64,000 bases of DNA from Bacteroidota bacterium (GTDB taxonomy: Bacteria > Bacteroidota > Bacteroidia > Bacteroidales > VadinHA17). Both the position numbers and the translations under genes were made by a program. Location of the stretch: assembly GCA_029547705.1 (NCBI GenBank), contig JAKPOU010000034.1, positions 62,001 to 126,000 of the forward strand. The letters are read 5' to 3'. Positions 1-9,230 of this stretch are shown piece by piece. The notes under the pieces are model-generated. The model had not been told where the DNA came from, did no database searches, and saw only the letters and a program-made list of their open reading frames with translations. The first letter of the stretch is position 1, and the number at the start of each line of letters is the position of its first letter.

Positions 1-2
1 TA

Positions 3-503
3 CTGACTGCTGAATGGGGACTGGCAATAAGTAGCAGGAATATCACTGTTTCGACGGTTGGGATAACATCTGGGGTGAAGAGATTTTTGGCGGAAAGCTT
101 TTGCAACCTGACTCTGAGCCTCTATTCCCCTTTTCCGGAGGAAAGAATAAGGGTTATTCCTGCGGAAAGAGAATATCCGGCGAGGGAAATCATCACGATA
201 ATGGCTTCCTGGCCGCTCAGGAAGAAAAGACGGCTGAGCATTGCCTATGTGATGATAAAAGGGGTCAACGACAGTGAGGAGCATCTTGAAGAGCTGAAAA
301 ATATTCTGATCAGTACGGGCATAAGGGTAAATATCCTGCCGTATCATACCATTGGTGACGATTCATGGGAATCTTCACCTGATGACCGAATGCACTATTT
401 CAGGAACAGCCTCCTGATGTCAGGCATATCGGCTTCAGTCCGGAAGTCAAGAGGCGTGGATATTTCAGCTGCATGCGGATTGCTGGCCTCCGGAATGGCA
501 TGA
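3..503 (+). CDS. rlmN: RlmN-like radical SAM 23S rRNA methyltransferase, C-terminal part (5' truncated by window edge)
   Basis: The reading frame is open from the first bases of the window, so this is the C-terminal 166 residues of a longer gene. The stretch SSRNITVSTVGI, then NLTLSLYSP, VMIKGVNDS, VNILPYH and finally VRKSRGVDISAACG matches the conserved C-terminal blocks of RlmN, which methylates A2503 of 23S rRNA (and some tRNAs) using radical SAM chemistry. The Cys in the final SAACG block is at the position of the methyl-carrying Cys of the family. The radical SAM CxxxCxxC motif lies upstream of the window and cannot be checked. An internal GTG at 75 is not the real start because homology continues upstream of it. 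The gene converges with the acetyltransferase gene that ends at 532. Confidence 0.85.
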   Translation: MTAEWGLAISSRNITVSTVGITSGVKRFLAESFCNLTLSLYSPFPEERIRVIPAEREYPAREIITIMASWPLRKKRRLSIAYVMIKGVNDSEEHLEELKNILISTGIRVNILPYHTIGDDSWESSPDDRMHYFRNSLLMSGISASVRKSRGVDISAACGLLASGMA

Positions 504-531
504 TGCGGGATCAGCCGGGCGGGGACGGGTA

Positions 532-1050
532 TTATTGTTTTATCAGCTGGAACATTATTTCATCCAGATATCCTTCGGAAGTTTTAATCCATTCCTTTTT
601 TATTCCTATTTCCGTGAATCCTGCCTTTTTGAAAAGATCTATACTTTCTTTGTTGTTAATCAGAATATTGCAGTAAAGCTGGTGAAGCTGTAATGTATTG
701 AAACAATAATCACAAAGGCATTTGAGTGCCATGGTGGCGTATCCTTTCCTTCTCTGGTTCTCATCCGCTATAAGGATCCCGATACCAGCCCTATGGTGGA
801 AAGGATCAAAGTCGAATATGTCTATTGTCCCTATTGTCTGGTTTTCTTCCGTCAGCTCAATCATGAGCCTCAGTTGCCTTGTTTCATAGATACTCCGGTG
901 GGAATTGCTGATATATCTTTTCAGTGTATATTTTGAAAAGGGGGCAATTGTATTGCTGATCAGCCAGTAGGAATTATTATTCTCCCATTCATAGAGCAAT
1001 CCGAGATCTTCCGGTTCAATTGCCCGCAATCTGATTTTCTGATATTCCAT
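532..1050 (-). CDS. GNAT family N-acetyltransferase (RimJ/RimL-like)
   Basis: 172 residues when started at ATG 1050 (MEYQKIRLRAIEPEDL). A longer in-frame start at 1128 would overlap the preceding gene by 50 nt and adds only polar, non-homologous sequence, so I prefer 1050, which leaves a 28-nt gap. The protein has the RimJ/RimL layout: an opening RLRAIEPEDL strand, and the acetyl-CoA pyrophosphate-binding motif QRRKGYA at residues 99-105, followed by LYCNILINNKESIDLFKKAGF near the C-terminus. It probably transfers acetyl from acetyl-CoA to an amine on a small molecule or a protein N-terminus; the substrate cannot be told from sequence. It is the last gene of the minus-strand group behind the PD40/OmpA trio, and nothing visible ties its function to them. 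Confidence 0.85.
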   Translation of the reverse strand: MEYQKIRLRAIEPEDLGLLYEWENNNSYWLISNTIAPFSKYTLKRYISNSHRSIYETRQLRLMIELTEENQTIGTIDIFDFDPFHHRAGIGILIADENQRRKGYATMALKCLCDYCFNTLQLHQLYCNILINNKESIDLFKKAGFTEIGIKKEWIKTSEGYLDEIMFQLIKQ

Positions 1051-1078
1051 ACAAAAGTCCTGGTTCTGCTGTTTGGAC

Positions 1079-3310
1079 TTATTCGGTTTCGGTGATATAG
1101 GCTTTACCGAATCCCTTTGTCCGGACATAATTCAGATACTTGGCGGCATCCTCCCTGCTGTAGAAGACTCCGATGATATACCTGGTCACGGCACCTTCTT
1201 CCTTTGACCTGATAACCAGTTTGCCGGTGATATCAAGATTGCTGAAGTATCCCTGGCCGAGTTTCCGGGATGATTCTTCAAGCACGATATAGTATTTGCT
1301 TGTTGCAGGATTGACCAGATTCCCGGGTGTTTCGGTCTCATGCCTGATTACCACTCCCGTACCCGGATCAATTACGCCTATTGTCACTCTTCTGTTATAT
1401 TTCCGGCCTTCAGGGTTATCGCTTCCGTTACGGTTTACATTTATGGCTGCAAAATTGGATTTGCCGAAGGCTGTTTTTACTATTCTGTCAGAAGATATGC
1501 CTGATGCGGTTATATGGTCGATTACTGCCTGCGCCCTTCTGTCGGCAAGGTTTTTATTGTAGACAGCCGTTCCTATTGCGTCAGTATAGCCTGCCACTTC
1601 TATTCTGAGCCCGGGATAATTCTCAAGAATTGCCCTGAGGGCTTTCAGACTCTCTTTTGCATTGTTGTCAAGTACATTGCTGTCGAATGCAAACAGGATA
1701 TTCCTTATCATGAGAAATTCTCCCGCAGCGGCCATTTCAGGAATCAGTACCGGGTTGATCTTCATGTACTGATTAAGGAAGTACAGGGGCAGACTGAGGC
1801 TGGTGGTGTCGGTCAGGTAGCCTGTATGGCTCACTATCAGATGATAATCACCAGGTTTGAGGTCAAATTTAAATGACCCGTCGTTGTTGACGGGGATATT
1901 CTGAAGGACTGTACCTTTTTTCAGTTCCCTGAGTATCATCTGTGCCTGTGAAGGGATGACTTCCAGTCCGTCATCCAGCCTGATAACGCCTTCGGTTATT
2001 GTTATTTCATCAGCCGGATCAACGCCGACTATGGCATAAATATTCCTGGTATTTGTTTTTTCGTCATACAGGCTTGTTATAAATCCCGGTTCATTATTGT
2101 TCAGGTGGAAAAAAACATTGTCGCCGGTGGTGTTGAATGCATAGGGCATGGCGACCGGCCTGTCCCAGTTTCCGTATCTGTTGATGGTTGAACGGAATAG
2201 ATCAAGATTACCAAGGCCCATATGTCCTTTGGAGCTGAAAAGCAGTGCGTTGTTATCGGAATCAAAGAATGGTGCGTCTTCATCCCAGGCTGTGTTTATC
2301 ACATCTCCCAGATTGACCGGCTCGCCCCATGTTCCTGCAGCTGTTTTTTCTGATACCCATATATCGAGCATTCCGAAGCCTCCGGGGCGGTTGCTTGAGA
2401 TATACATCCTTGTTCCGTCAGGAGTAATAAAACCATGTGATTCCCAGTAAATGGTGTTGACCGGTCTTCCGAAATTCCTGATTCTAGTCCATGCCGGACC
2501 CTTTCTTTCGCTGAAGTAAAGATTTCCGTCATCCCCGTCGTCGATATACAGCACGAGGAAACGGCCGTCTCCCGTTATTGAATTGGTGTACAGCCTGTCG
2601 AGACCGCCAAGCTCCCTGGTTATATCCGTGGGTTCTTCCCACTCACCGCTTTTATATGAGCACATTATACGGTTTTTGCCTTCCACCCTCCAGGTGAACA
2701 CGAAAACCGAATCATTCCTTGAAAGGACCGGATTCATTGCTCCCGGGTAATCAGCCATCCAGGGGGTAAAAAGTTCGGAAAGCACCCTGACCGGCTTCTT
2801 TTTGGCCTCCATTGCATATCTGCAGTCTCTTATCTGGAGGTCATAGTAATCAGCCATTTCCATATCGTCTTCACTGTTGCCCAGCTGATTTTTAAGGTCG
2901 GTGTAAAGAGAAACGGCTTTTTCCAGGTTGTCATTAATGTGGTAAGCTTCCGCAAGATACCGGAAGGTGCTGAGCGGCGCTTTCTGGCCTGTTTCGGTAT
3001 ATTCCCTTGCCGAGGCGGCAACATTTCCGGAGGCTGATTCGAGAAGCCTCAGGGCTTCAGCTTTTTTCCCGTCCAGTCTCAGGTAGCACATGCCAAGCTT
3101 TGCCTGGATATTGGAATTATCGGGAAAGGCTTCATGAAGTTTTTCATAGAGCGAAGCAGCTTTCTTATAGTCCTTGTCATAGTAGAAGACAACATCTGCA
3201 CTCTGAACGGATCTTGCGAACTCCTTCAGTGTTATTTCCTGCGAATTCAGCATGGTGAAACAGCTGATCAGCAGAAAAAGGCTAAAAATTCTCTTCGTTA
3301 AAGGGTTCAT
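1079..3310 (-). CDS. TPR-PD40-OmpA envelope protein (PorE-like)
   Basis: 743 residues. The order is: signal sequence with a possible lipobox (LLISC, Cys17), TPR-like helices about 30-170, a PD40/WD40-like beta-propeller about 175-420 with repeated SNRPGGFGMLDIW / SSKGHMGLGNLDLF blocks, a carboxypeptidase-regulatory-like domain about 435-515, an OmpA peptidoglycan-binding domain about 535-643 (FAFDSNVLDNN, GYTDAIG, NLADRRAQAV) and a SPOR-like tail about 675-743. TPR, propeller, CRD and OmpA in that order is the architecture of PorE, a peptidoglycan-bound lipoprotein of the type IX secretion system, so a role anchoring envelope machinery to peptidoglycan is likely. The start overlaps the stop of the upstream paralogue by one base (TAATG), so translation is probably coupled. 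The SPOR-like tail beyond OmpA is unusual. Other OmpA/PD40 paralogues exist in these bacteria, so true PorE identity is uncertain. Confidence 0.85.
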   Translation of the reverse strand: MNPLTKRIFSLFLLISCFTMLNSQEITLKEFARSVQSADVVFYYDKDYKKAASLYEKLHEAFPDNSNIQAKLGMCYLRLDGKKAEALRLLESASGNVAASAREYTETGQKAPLSTFRYLAEAYHINDNLEKAVSLYTDLKNQLGNSEDDMEMADYYDLQIRDCRYAMEAKKKPVRVLSELFTPWMADYPGAMNPVLSRNDSVFVFTWRVEGKNRIMCSYKSGEWEEPTDITRELGGLDRLYTNSITGDGRFLVLYIDDGDDGNLYFSERKGPAWTRIRNFGRPVNTIYWESHGFITPDGTRMYISSNRPGGFGMLDIWVSEKTAAGTWGEPVNLGDVINTAWDEDAPFFDSDNNALLFSSKGHMGLGNLDLFRSTINRYGNWDRPVAMPYAFNTTGDNVFFHLNNNEPGFITSLYDEKTNTRNIYAIVGVDPADEITITEGVIRLDDGLEVIPSQAQMILRELKKGTVLQNIPVNNDGSFKFDLKPGDYHLIVSHTGYLTDTTSLSLPLYFLNQYMKINPVLIPEMAAAGEFLMIRNILFAFDSNVLDNNAKESLKALRAILENYPGLRIEVAGYTDAIGTAVYNKNLADRRAQAVIDHITASGISSDRIVKTAFGKSNFAAINVNRNGSDNPEGRKYNRRVTIGVIDPGTGVVIRHETETPGNLVNPATSKYYIVLEESSRKLGQGYFSNLDITGKLVIRSKEEGAVTRYIIGVFYSREDAAKYLNYVRTKGFGKAYITETE

Positions 3311-5247
3311 TATCTTAGTACTTTTTTAATGAATATCTCATTGGGGTACCCTCTTCTGATCAGCTCATGCCTCCAGTTCCCAGCTTCATCTTTCGTTCTG
3401 AACTGTCCCGTTGTATATCTGTAGAATTTGTCCTTTTCATTGTACATCACCTGAATATCTGCAATATACCTGAAATAGCTGATATCAATGGGGTTGTGAA
3501 GAGCCATAACCTGCACGGTATAATACAGAACTCCGTATTCTTCTGATCCGTCGGTTATATTCAGGACATTGAGGTTTCTGACCAGCAGGCTTGAGTCGAC
3601 CGAGCTGACCGATGGTATGCCGGCAAGGTTGATTCTTTCGTATTCCGCTTCGATGAGTGAGGAATCTCTCATCAGCACGATATCCCCCAGGTTTATCAGC
3701 ATGTCGGGGCTGTCAGCAATGATTGCAGTATCAATTGCCGAGGGCAGGTATCCTTCGCCGGAAAATATGATTCTGAATTCCCCCGGAGCCACTGTAAGAC
3801 TGTACCGGCCTGTCAGCCTGTCCGGAGAGGTTCTGTAAAGTGTTTCCCCCGATATCCTGTTCATGATATGCACATAATATCTGCCGCCGGTACCGGAGGC
3901 AGTGTCGCCGGGTATGATATGTCCCCTCATCTCATAGATCTGATTGACATCGGGGCCGTTTATTCCAAGGAAGAAGATATCTCTTTTCTTATAATCGGTC
4001 TTCATGGAATAATAGGCATATATGCCGTTATCTGCCGGATGGAAAAACTTATCGTCATCGGTTGAATTGATTGGCGAACCCAGATTTTCAGGCTTGTCCC
4101 AACCGGAAGCACTGAGCCGGCTTCTGAAATTATCAAATCCGCCCATTGAATTGTGGCCTTCCGAGCAAAAATACAGAAGTGAATCATTCCCGGTAATAAA
4201 GGGATTATCCTCATTGTAAGGGCTGTTTACCACCGGACCGAGATTGGCCGGCGGTCCCCAGTCGCCCGTAGCATCAAGTTCCGAGACATATATGTCAAGT
4301 CCTCCGAATCCCCCCTCCCTGTTACTGGTGAAATACAGTCTTTTACCATCAGCAGAGACAGCGGCGTGAGATTCATAGTACTTTGTATTGATATTTTTGT
4401 TTAGTTTCCTTATGGCTGTCCAGTTGTCGTCAATAAATTTCGAGGAATAGATATTTCCGTCATAGTCATCATTTTTGTAAAGGAAAAGTTCCGTTCCGTC
4501 ATTGTTCAGCGAGCATGTCGAACAGTCTTCGCCCGCATTGAGCTGTGATGTTATTTCAACCGGTGTCTGCCAGCGGCCGTTGATTTTCCTTGAGAAATAT
4601 ATCACATTTGCCAGGCCCCGCCTTTCGGTGTAGGCGATAGTATTACCGTCGAAGCTTACCACCGGGTTTTCATTCATGGCACCCTGGCTGAATCCTTCGC
4701 CGAGCATTCGCTTGCTTACGGGAACGGGATCCTTTGCATATTCCATGGCATTCTCGCAGGCCTGAATCTGCTGATCCGTGAAATCAAGGTTTTCAATGCC
4801 GCGTCCTGACCGGGTTTCCTGTGCAAGGGCCTTGAATTTTCTGAAGGTGGCAAGGCTTTTGTCAAAGTCGTTATTGATCATGTAAGCCCTGGCGAGATAG
4901 AACCATGCATCAAGCGGAGCTCTTTTTTCCTTCAGGGATTTTATTTTAGCATCCCAGGCTGCATTTTTTACAGCTTCCTCCAGGAATGGTATGGCTTTCT
5001 CCTTTTCATCGGGAATATTCAGGTAACATGTTCCGATTTTATATTTCAGATTCATGTTTTCCGGATCATCCAGCAGAATATAAAGCTGGTTGGCCAGATC
5101 ATATTCTTCGTACAGATAATGAGCTTCAGCCTGTTTGTATATTTCCCTTATCTCCTTTGCAGACTGGGATGAGACAATGGCAGGAACAAAAATCAGAGCC
5201 AGCAGCTGAAATCTCAGGATCCGTGATTTTTCTCTGAAACTATTCAT
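3310..5247 (-). CDS. TPR-PD40 envelope protein with SPOR-like C-terminus (paralogue 2)
   Basis: 645 residues with a signal peptide (hydrophobic LLALIFVPAIVSS, cleavage likely after SSQ). TPR-like helices occupy about 25-170, PD40 propeller blades about 185-415 (SNREGGFGGLDIYVSE, SEGHNSMGGFDNF) and a carboxypeptidase-regulatory-like region about 435-515. There is no OmpA domain; the last 75 residues (YYTVQVMAL ... YRYTTGQFRT ... RRGYPNEIF) look like a SPOR domain, which binds denuded septal glycan in other proteins. It is clearly homologous over the first 500 residues to the genes on both sides, so this is a tandem duplication with a swapped C-terminus. Its stop codon shares one base with the start of the OmpA-bearing paralogue. 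Role inferred: periplasmic scaffold; partner unknown. Confidence 0.8.
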   Translation of the reverse strand: MNSFREKSRILRFQLLALIFVPAIVSSQSAKEIREIYKQAEAHYLYEEYDLANQLYILLDDPENMNLKYKIGTCYLNIPDEKEKAIPFLEEAVKNAAWDAKIKSLKEKRAPLDAWFYLARAYMINNDFDKSLATFRKFKALAQETRSGRGIENLDFTDQQIQACENAMEYAKDPVPVSKRMLGEGFSQGAMNENPVVSFDGNTIAYTERRGLANVIYFSRKINGRWQTPVEITSQLNAGEDCSTCSLNNDGTELFLYKNDDYDGNIYSSKFIDDNWTAIRKLNKNINTKYYESHAAVSADGKRLYFTSNREGGFGGLDIYVSELDATGDWGPPANLGPVVNSPYNEDNPFITGNDSLLYFCSEGHNSMGGFDNFRSRLSASGWDKPENLGSPINSTDDDKFFHPADNGIYAYYSMKTDYKKRDIFFLGINGPDVNQIYEMRGHIIPGDTASGTGGRYYVHIMNRISGETLYRTSPDRLTGRYSLTVAPGEFRIIFSGEGYLPSAIDTAIIADSPDMLINLGDIVLMRDSSLIEAEYERINLAGIPSVSSVDSSLLVRNLNVLNITDGSEEYGVLYYTVQVMALHNPIDISYFRYIADIQVMYNEKDKFYRYTTGQFRTKDEAGNWRHELIRRGYPNEIFIKKVLR

Positions 5248-5252
5248 AATAA

Positions 5253-5260
5253 CAAATGTA
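5253..5260 (-). promoter_or_regulatory. Possible -7 element (TACATTTG) just before the 5247 start
   Basis: On the minus strand this is TACATTTG, a full match to the Bacteroidota -7 consensus TAnnTTTG. No convincing TTG sits at the -33 distance. It ends 5 nt before the ATG at 5247, so a transcript from it would have almost no leader. Confidence 0.35.
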
Positions 5261-5451
5261 GCGTTTTATAATGTCTTAATCCAGATGAATTTTCAATATT
5301 TTACTCAGGTATTTTTTTTATTAACGGAGATTGTTTTCCTGCAGCAGGGTTATTGTTCCGGCCGAAGAACACAGATGTCTCCCGGCTGTAATTTATTGGA
5401 AGCCCCTGACCGCAGTTTGTCAGAACCTTCAGTCCGCAGCTTTGTTCCGCA

Positions 5452-7569
5452 TCAGCCTTCATTTTTATTCTTCCTTTTTTTGTAATAGACAAGTACAAAC
5501 CATGCAATTCCTGCTCCTGCAATAATCCACAAATACCACAGCCTGCAGCTCTTTTTTTCCTGCGGGACTGTTCCGGAGGTACTGTCCGGATCTCCTTCCA
5601 AATTTTCCGATGTTTCCGCGGGCACCGTCCTGATTTTTCCTTCCATCCTGGAAATAGCCTCGGCTCGTCTTTCTGCCAGTATTTCAGGATGTTCCGGTCT
5701 TCTGATCCATGCTCTTTCTTCTTTCTTTTCCGCTGTTATGAAAAATTCTTTCTCAGCAGTATTACCGTACTGATTACTGAGAGTCAGCAAAATTCTGTTT
5801 CCGCCTCTACGCGGGCTTATTTTAAGATTGAAAACCGAGTCATCAATATTAAAGCGCCTTGTATGAAGCAGTGAATCCCCGTGCCAGTGTTCTGCCACAA
5901 GACGTGATTTTGGCTCAGTCTTCAGAGGGATCAGGATGCTGTCTCTTTCATATGCGTTTATATTGCTTTCCATTCGTGATCCGAGAATTGCACGTGATCC
6001 GGCAAGGGGCAGGATTGCTGGAGGCAGGATGAAGGAATCTGATTTGCTTGCAAGGGGCAGGTGAATGTTTTTCCTGAGAGCCTCCCTGCCGTTTGTTTCA
6101 TAGATGAGGGTATGGTCGCCATGGTTTACTGTCAGTTCATATGAGCCGGTTTCAGGATTTGCCAGGCCTTCGGAAATTTCTTCAGGATTTCTGATGTTGA
6201 ATGAGCTGATTCTTATTTTATTGGCGGGCCTCATATCGGGGCCGTCAATTTTTGCCATGCCGCTTACCCGGAATTTCCGCGGATGCTTATCCGAGAATAT
6301 TTCTACCCTGTAAATATCCTGACCGCCATATCCCTGAGGGCCCGTTCTTGAATAATAGCCTTCGTAGCCCTGGTTCAGCGGCATAAAGAACAGATCATCG
6401 TCGGTTGTATTCAGGGGATATCCTGCATTCAGGGGAACTGACCACTCGCCGTTGCCGAGGAGGCTGGAGTAGAAAATATCGTATCCTCCCATGTTATGGT
6501 GTCCGGATGAGCTGAAGAAAAGCGTTTTGCCGTCCCTGCTCAGGAAGGGAGTCTCTTCATTGAATCTGGTGTTGATGACAGGTCCGAGGTTGACTGCCGG
6601 TCCCCAGTCACCCGTGGAATCCCTGTCCGAAACGTAAATATCCAGGCCGCCGTAGCCGCCTTTCCTGTTACTGGTGAAAAAGAGCTTTTTGTTATCATGG
6701 GAAACAGCAGCATGGGATTCCCAGTATTTGGTGTTTATGTTGTCGTTAAGCTTTACTGCCGGGCCCCACGTGCCATTTTCGTATGTGCTTGTATAAATAT
6801 TTCCGTCATAGTTGTCGGAATTGTAGAGATAGAGAACCTTACCGTCGGATGAGACTGAGGAAGGGTAGATGTTCCTGTCGATTTTCAGTATCTCATTCAT
6901 ATTTCTGGGTTCGGTCCATGATCCGTTCTCCCTGACGGAGTACATAATCGCATCATAGAAGGGAAGCCTTCTGGAAAAGACCAGCAAGGTTTCATCGGCA
7001 GAAACAACAGGGTTGAATTCGGAATTGTCATCATTAATGACTCTGCCGAGATTTTCTTCCTTTATGAAAACAGGGGAAGCCATCAGGACTTTGGCATTTT
7101 CGCATGAACGGATCTGAAATGCCACTATTGCCGAATCATAGATCCTGGGGTCAAGTTTTTCCATGAAAAGCCTGTATGTTTCAATTGCCTTGTCGAGCTG
7201 CAGATTTATTCTGTATGCATTGGCAAGGTAATAGAGTGCATCCCACGGAGCGCCCTTTTCCCTGAAGTTCTTCTCCTTGTAATCCGGATTTATGTTGTCT
7301 GCAGCTTCTTCCAGATAGGCAATTGCCTTTTCCTTTTCACCCGGCAGATTAAGATAGCACTGGCCGATCCTGTATTTGAAATTTGAATTATCCGGATAAA
7401 GTTTCAGAAGTTCCTGATAAATCGGAAGAGCTTCCCTGTAATCCTCAAAAAGGATCCAGCTTTCCGCTTCGCGGAAATTAATCCTGTTTGATGTCCTTGA
7501 CTGGGATACAAGATTGCTGCTGTTAATAAGGATCAGAAAGATAATGAACGGCAAAACCCTTTTAATCAT
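5452..7569 (-). CDS. TPR-PD40 envelope protein with C-terminal transmembrane anchor (paralogue 1)
   Basis: 705 residues from ATG 7569 (MIKRVLPFIIFLILINSS, a good signal peptide). An upstream in-frame start at 7611 adds 14 residues ahead of it and is less likely. TPR-like helices about 20-165 are followed by PD40 blades about 175-405 (SNRKGGYGGLDIYVSD, SSSGHHNMGGYDIF) and a carboxypeptidase-regulatory-like domain. Instead of OmpA or SPOR there is a charged linker, one strong transmembrane helix at about 677-696 and a short basic tail (KKRKNKNEG). That topology puts the propeller in the periplasm with an inner-membrane anchor. It is the first of three tandem paralogues on the minus strand, separated by 204 nt from the next. 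The family is related to T9SS-associated PD40 proteins, but I cannot assign a specific role. Confidence 0.8.
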   Translation of the reverse strand: MIKRVLPFIIFLILINSSNLVSQSRTSNRINFREAESWILFEDYREALPIYQELLKLYPDNSNFKYRIGQCYLNLPGEKEKAIAYLEEAADNINPDYKEKNFREKGAPWDALYYLANAYRINLQLDKAIETYRLFMEKLDPRIYDSAIVAFQIRSCENAKVLMASPVFIKEENLGRVINDDNSEFNPVVSADETLLVFSRRLPFYDAIMYSVRENGSWTEPRNMNEILKIDRNIYPSSVSSDGKVLYLYNSDNYDGNIYTSTYENGTWGPAVKLNDNINTKYWESHAAVSHDNKKLFFTSNRKGGYGGLDIYVSDRDSTGDWGPAVNLGPVINTRFNEETPFLSRDGKTLFFSSSGHHNMGGYDIFYSSLLGNGEWSVPLNAGYPLNTTDDDLFFMPLNQGYEGYYSRTGPQGYGGQDIYRVEIFSDKHPRKFRVSGMAKIDGPDMRPANKIRISSFNIRNPEEISEGLANPETGSYELTVNHGDHTLIYETNGREALRKNIHLPLASKSDSFILPPAILPLAGSRAILGSRMESNINAYERDSILIPLKTEPKSRLVAEHWHGDSLLHTRRFNIDDSVFNLKISPRRGGNRILLTLSNQYGNTAEKEFFITAEKKEERAWIRRPEHPEILAERRAEAISRMEGKIRTVPAETSENLEGDPDSTSGTVPQEKKSCRLWYLWIIAGAGIAWFVLVYYKKRKNKNEG

Positions 7570-7774
7570 ACTGAAACAGACATAAATGGTTTGACTAAAC
7601 CTGAAAAACAAATAATGCTAAAACCTGATTACGACAGTATACTGGCCCCGCAATAAATTATGCGCAATATAATAAAAATGGACAAGAACAGCCTGTCCTT
7701 TTTATCAACCGTTGTTAACATCTTCTCAACAATGCAGACGGGCAGACTGATTCTATGTCATCAGATTATGGATA

Positions 7775-9139
7775 TCAGTGCAGGATCAGATCGGGAGTGT
7801 AATTCTCGAGTATCTCCTTTATTTTTTTCAGGAATCGTCCGGCAAGGGCGCCGTCAATGACCCTGTGATCATAGCTCAGAGACAATATCATGACGTGCCG
7901 GATGGCAATCACATCACCATCAGGTGTTTCTATTACTGCAGGTATTTTTCTTACTGCTCCTGTTCCCAGGATTGCTGTTTGCGGCTGGTTGATGATCGGT
8001 GTTCCGGCGAGATTGTCAAAGCTGCCGAAATTGGTGAGTGAAAATGTGCCCCCGGTGATCTCGTCGGGTTTCAGTTTATTGTTTCTTGCTCTTTCAGCAA
8101 GATCGCTGACACTGCGGGCGAGGCCGTTAAGATTTTTTTCATCGGCATTCCTGATCACCGGCACGATGAGGTTCCCGTCGGGCAGGGCCGTTGCCATTCC
8201 GATGTTTATATTTTTTTTCTTTATAATATTGTTTCCGTCAACCGAGATGTTCAGCATTGGCAGTTCCGACAGCGCCCTGGCTGTGGCGTCAATGAAGACA
8301 GCAGTGAGAGTAAGCCTGTATCCGGCGGATGCCAGGAACCTGTCCTTGACGGAATTTCTCCAGTTTACCAGTTTGGTGACATCTGCATCAATGAAGGATG
8401 TTACATGGGGGGAAGTTTTTTTCGAGAGTACCATGTGTTCGGCTATGATCTTCCTGACCCTGTCCATTTCTATTATTTCATCTCCCGAATCCCCGGAGGC
8501 AGCTGCCTGTCCGGCCGCTTTGGGGGTTTTTCCTGTGGCAGACAGGGTTTCCTCAGATTCTTCCTTCCCGGCTGCTGCAGGAGATTTATATCCCGTTGCT
8601 CCAGTTTGTGCAATTTCCTTCTTTCCTTTCAGGGACTCTAAAAATCCAAGGACATCATCTTTGGTAATTCTTCCATCCATTCCTGTTCCCTTTATCCTGT
8701 CGAGATCCGAATAGCTGATGTTTTCCCTGGCCGCGATGCTTCTGACCAGGGGTGAAAGGAATTTGCCTGAGGGAGTTCTGCTTTTCAGGTTACGTGATAC
8801 ATTATCAAGCTCCTGTTTTTCCCTGCGGACCTCTGAAATGGTTTCCCTGATCCTTTCAACTTCCTGAAGAATTCCGGGCTCATCCGGTGCTGCCAGGGCA
8901 TCACTTTCTATTACGGCAATTGTCTGCCCGACCTGTACCACTGTTCCTGCAGGAGCTGTGATCTTTATAATTTTGCCATCGGCGGGGGCAGGTATCTCGG
9001 AATCAACTTTATCAGTTGCCACTTCAACCAGAGGGTCATCTTCCCTGACAACAGACCCTTCCTTTACAAGCCATTTGGTAATTGTTGCTTCTATAACCCC
9101 TTCGCCCATTGCGGGAAGTAAAATATCTATTTTCGCCAT
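7775..9139 (-). CDS. 2-oxoacid dehydrogenase complex, dihydrolipoyllysine acyltransferase (E2)
   Basis: 454 residues with the three classical E2 parts. The lipoyl domain covers 1-78, with the lipoylated Lys44 in EVATDKVDSE. The peripheral subunit-binding domain is at about 127-165 (FLSPLVRSIAARENI ... GTGMDGRITKDDV). The catalytic acyltransferase domain is about 225-454 with the active-site motif HRVIDG (His425, Asp429). It transfers an acyl group from lipoyl-lysine to CoA in the pyruvate or branched-chain 2-oxoacid dehydrogenase complex; sequence alone does not decide which. A helical, charged stretch at 95-120 links the first two domains. No E1 or E3 gene is present in the window, so the other subunits are encoded elsewhere. 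A 205-nt gap without a clear gene separates its stop from the PD40 trio. Confidence 0.95.
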   Translation of the reverse strand: MAKIDILLPAMGEGVIEATITKWLVKEGSVVREDDPLVEVATDKVDSEIPAPADGKIIKITAPAGTVVQVGQTIAVIESDALAAPDEPGILQEVERIRETISEVRREKQELDNVSRNLKSRTPSGKFLSPLVRSIAARENISYSDLDRIKGTGMDGRITKDDVLGFLESLKGKKEIAQTGATGYKSPAAAGKEESEETLSATGKTPKAAGQAAASGDSGDEIIEMDRVRKIIAEHMVLSKKTSPHVTSFIDADVTKLVNWRNSVKDRFLASAGYRLTLTAVFIDATARALSELPMLNISVDGNNIIKKKNINIGMATALPDGNLIVPVIRNADEKNLNGLARSVSDLAERARNNKLKPDEITGGTFSLTNFGSFDNLAGTPIINQPQTAILGTGAVRKIPAVIETPDGDVIAIRHVMILSLSYDHRVIDGALAGRFLKKIKEILENYTPDLILH

Positions 9140-9230
9140 TTCTCGGTTAATTCTTGTTTTTTGTTACAGAATAACATATTGAAATGAAAATTGTTCGGCA
9201 ATTTTTACTTTGTGCGGGCAATGGTTCCCG

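Noticed and set aside
7890..8714. 274-residue plus-strand frame opposite the E2 gene
   Set aside because: It is fully antisense to a well-supported E2 and has no recognisable domain; it is a shadow of the biased codon use.
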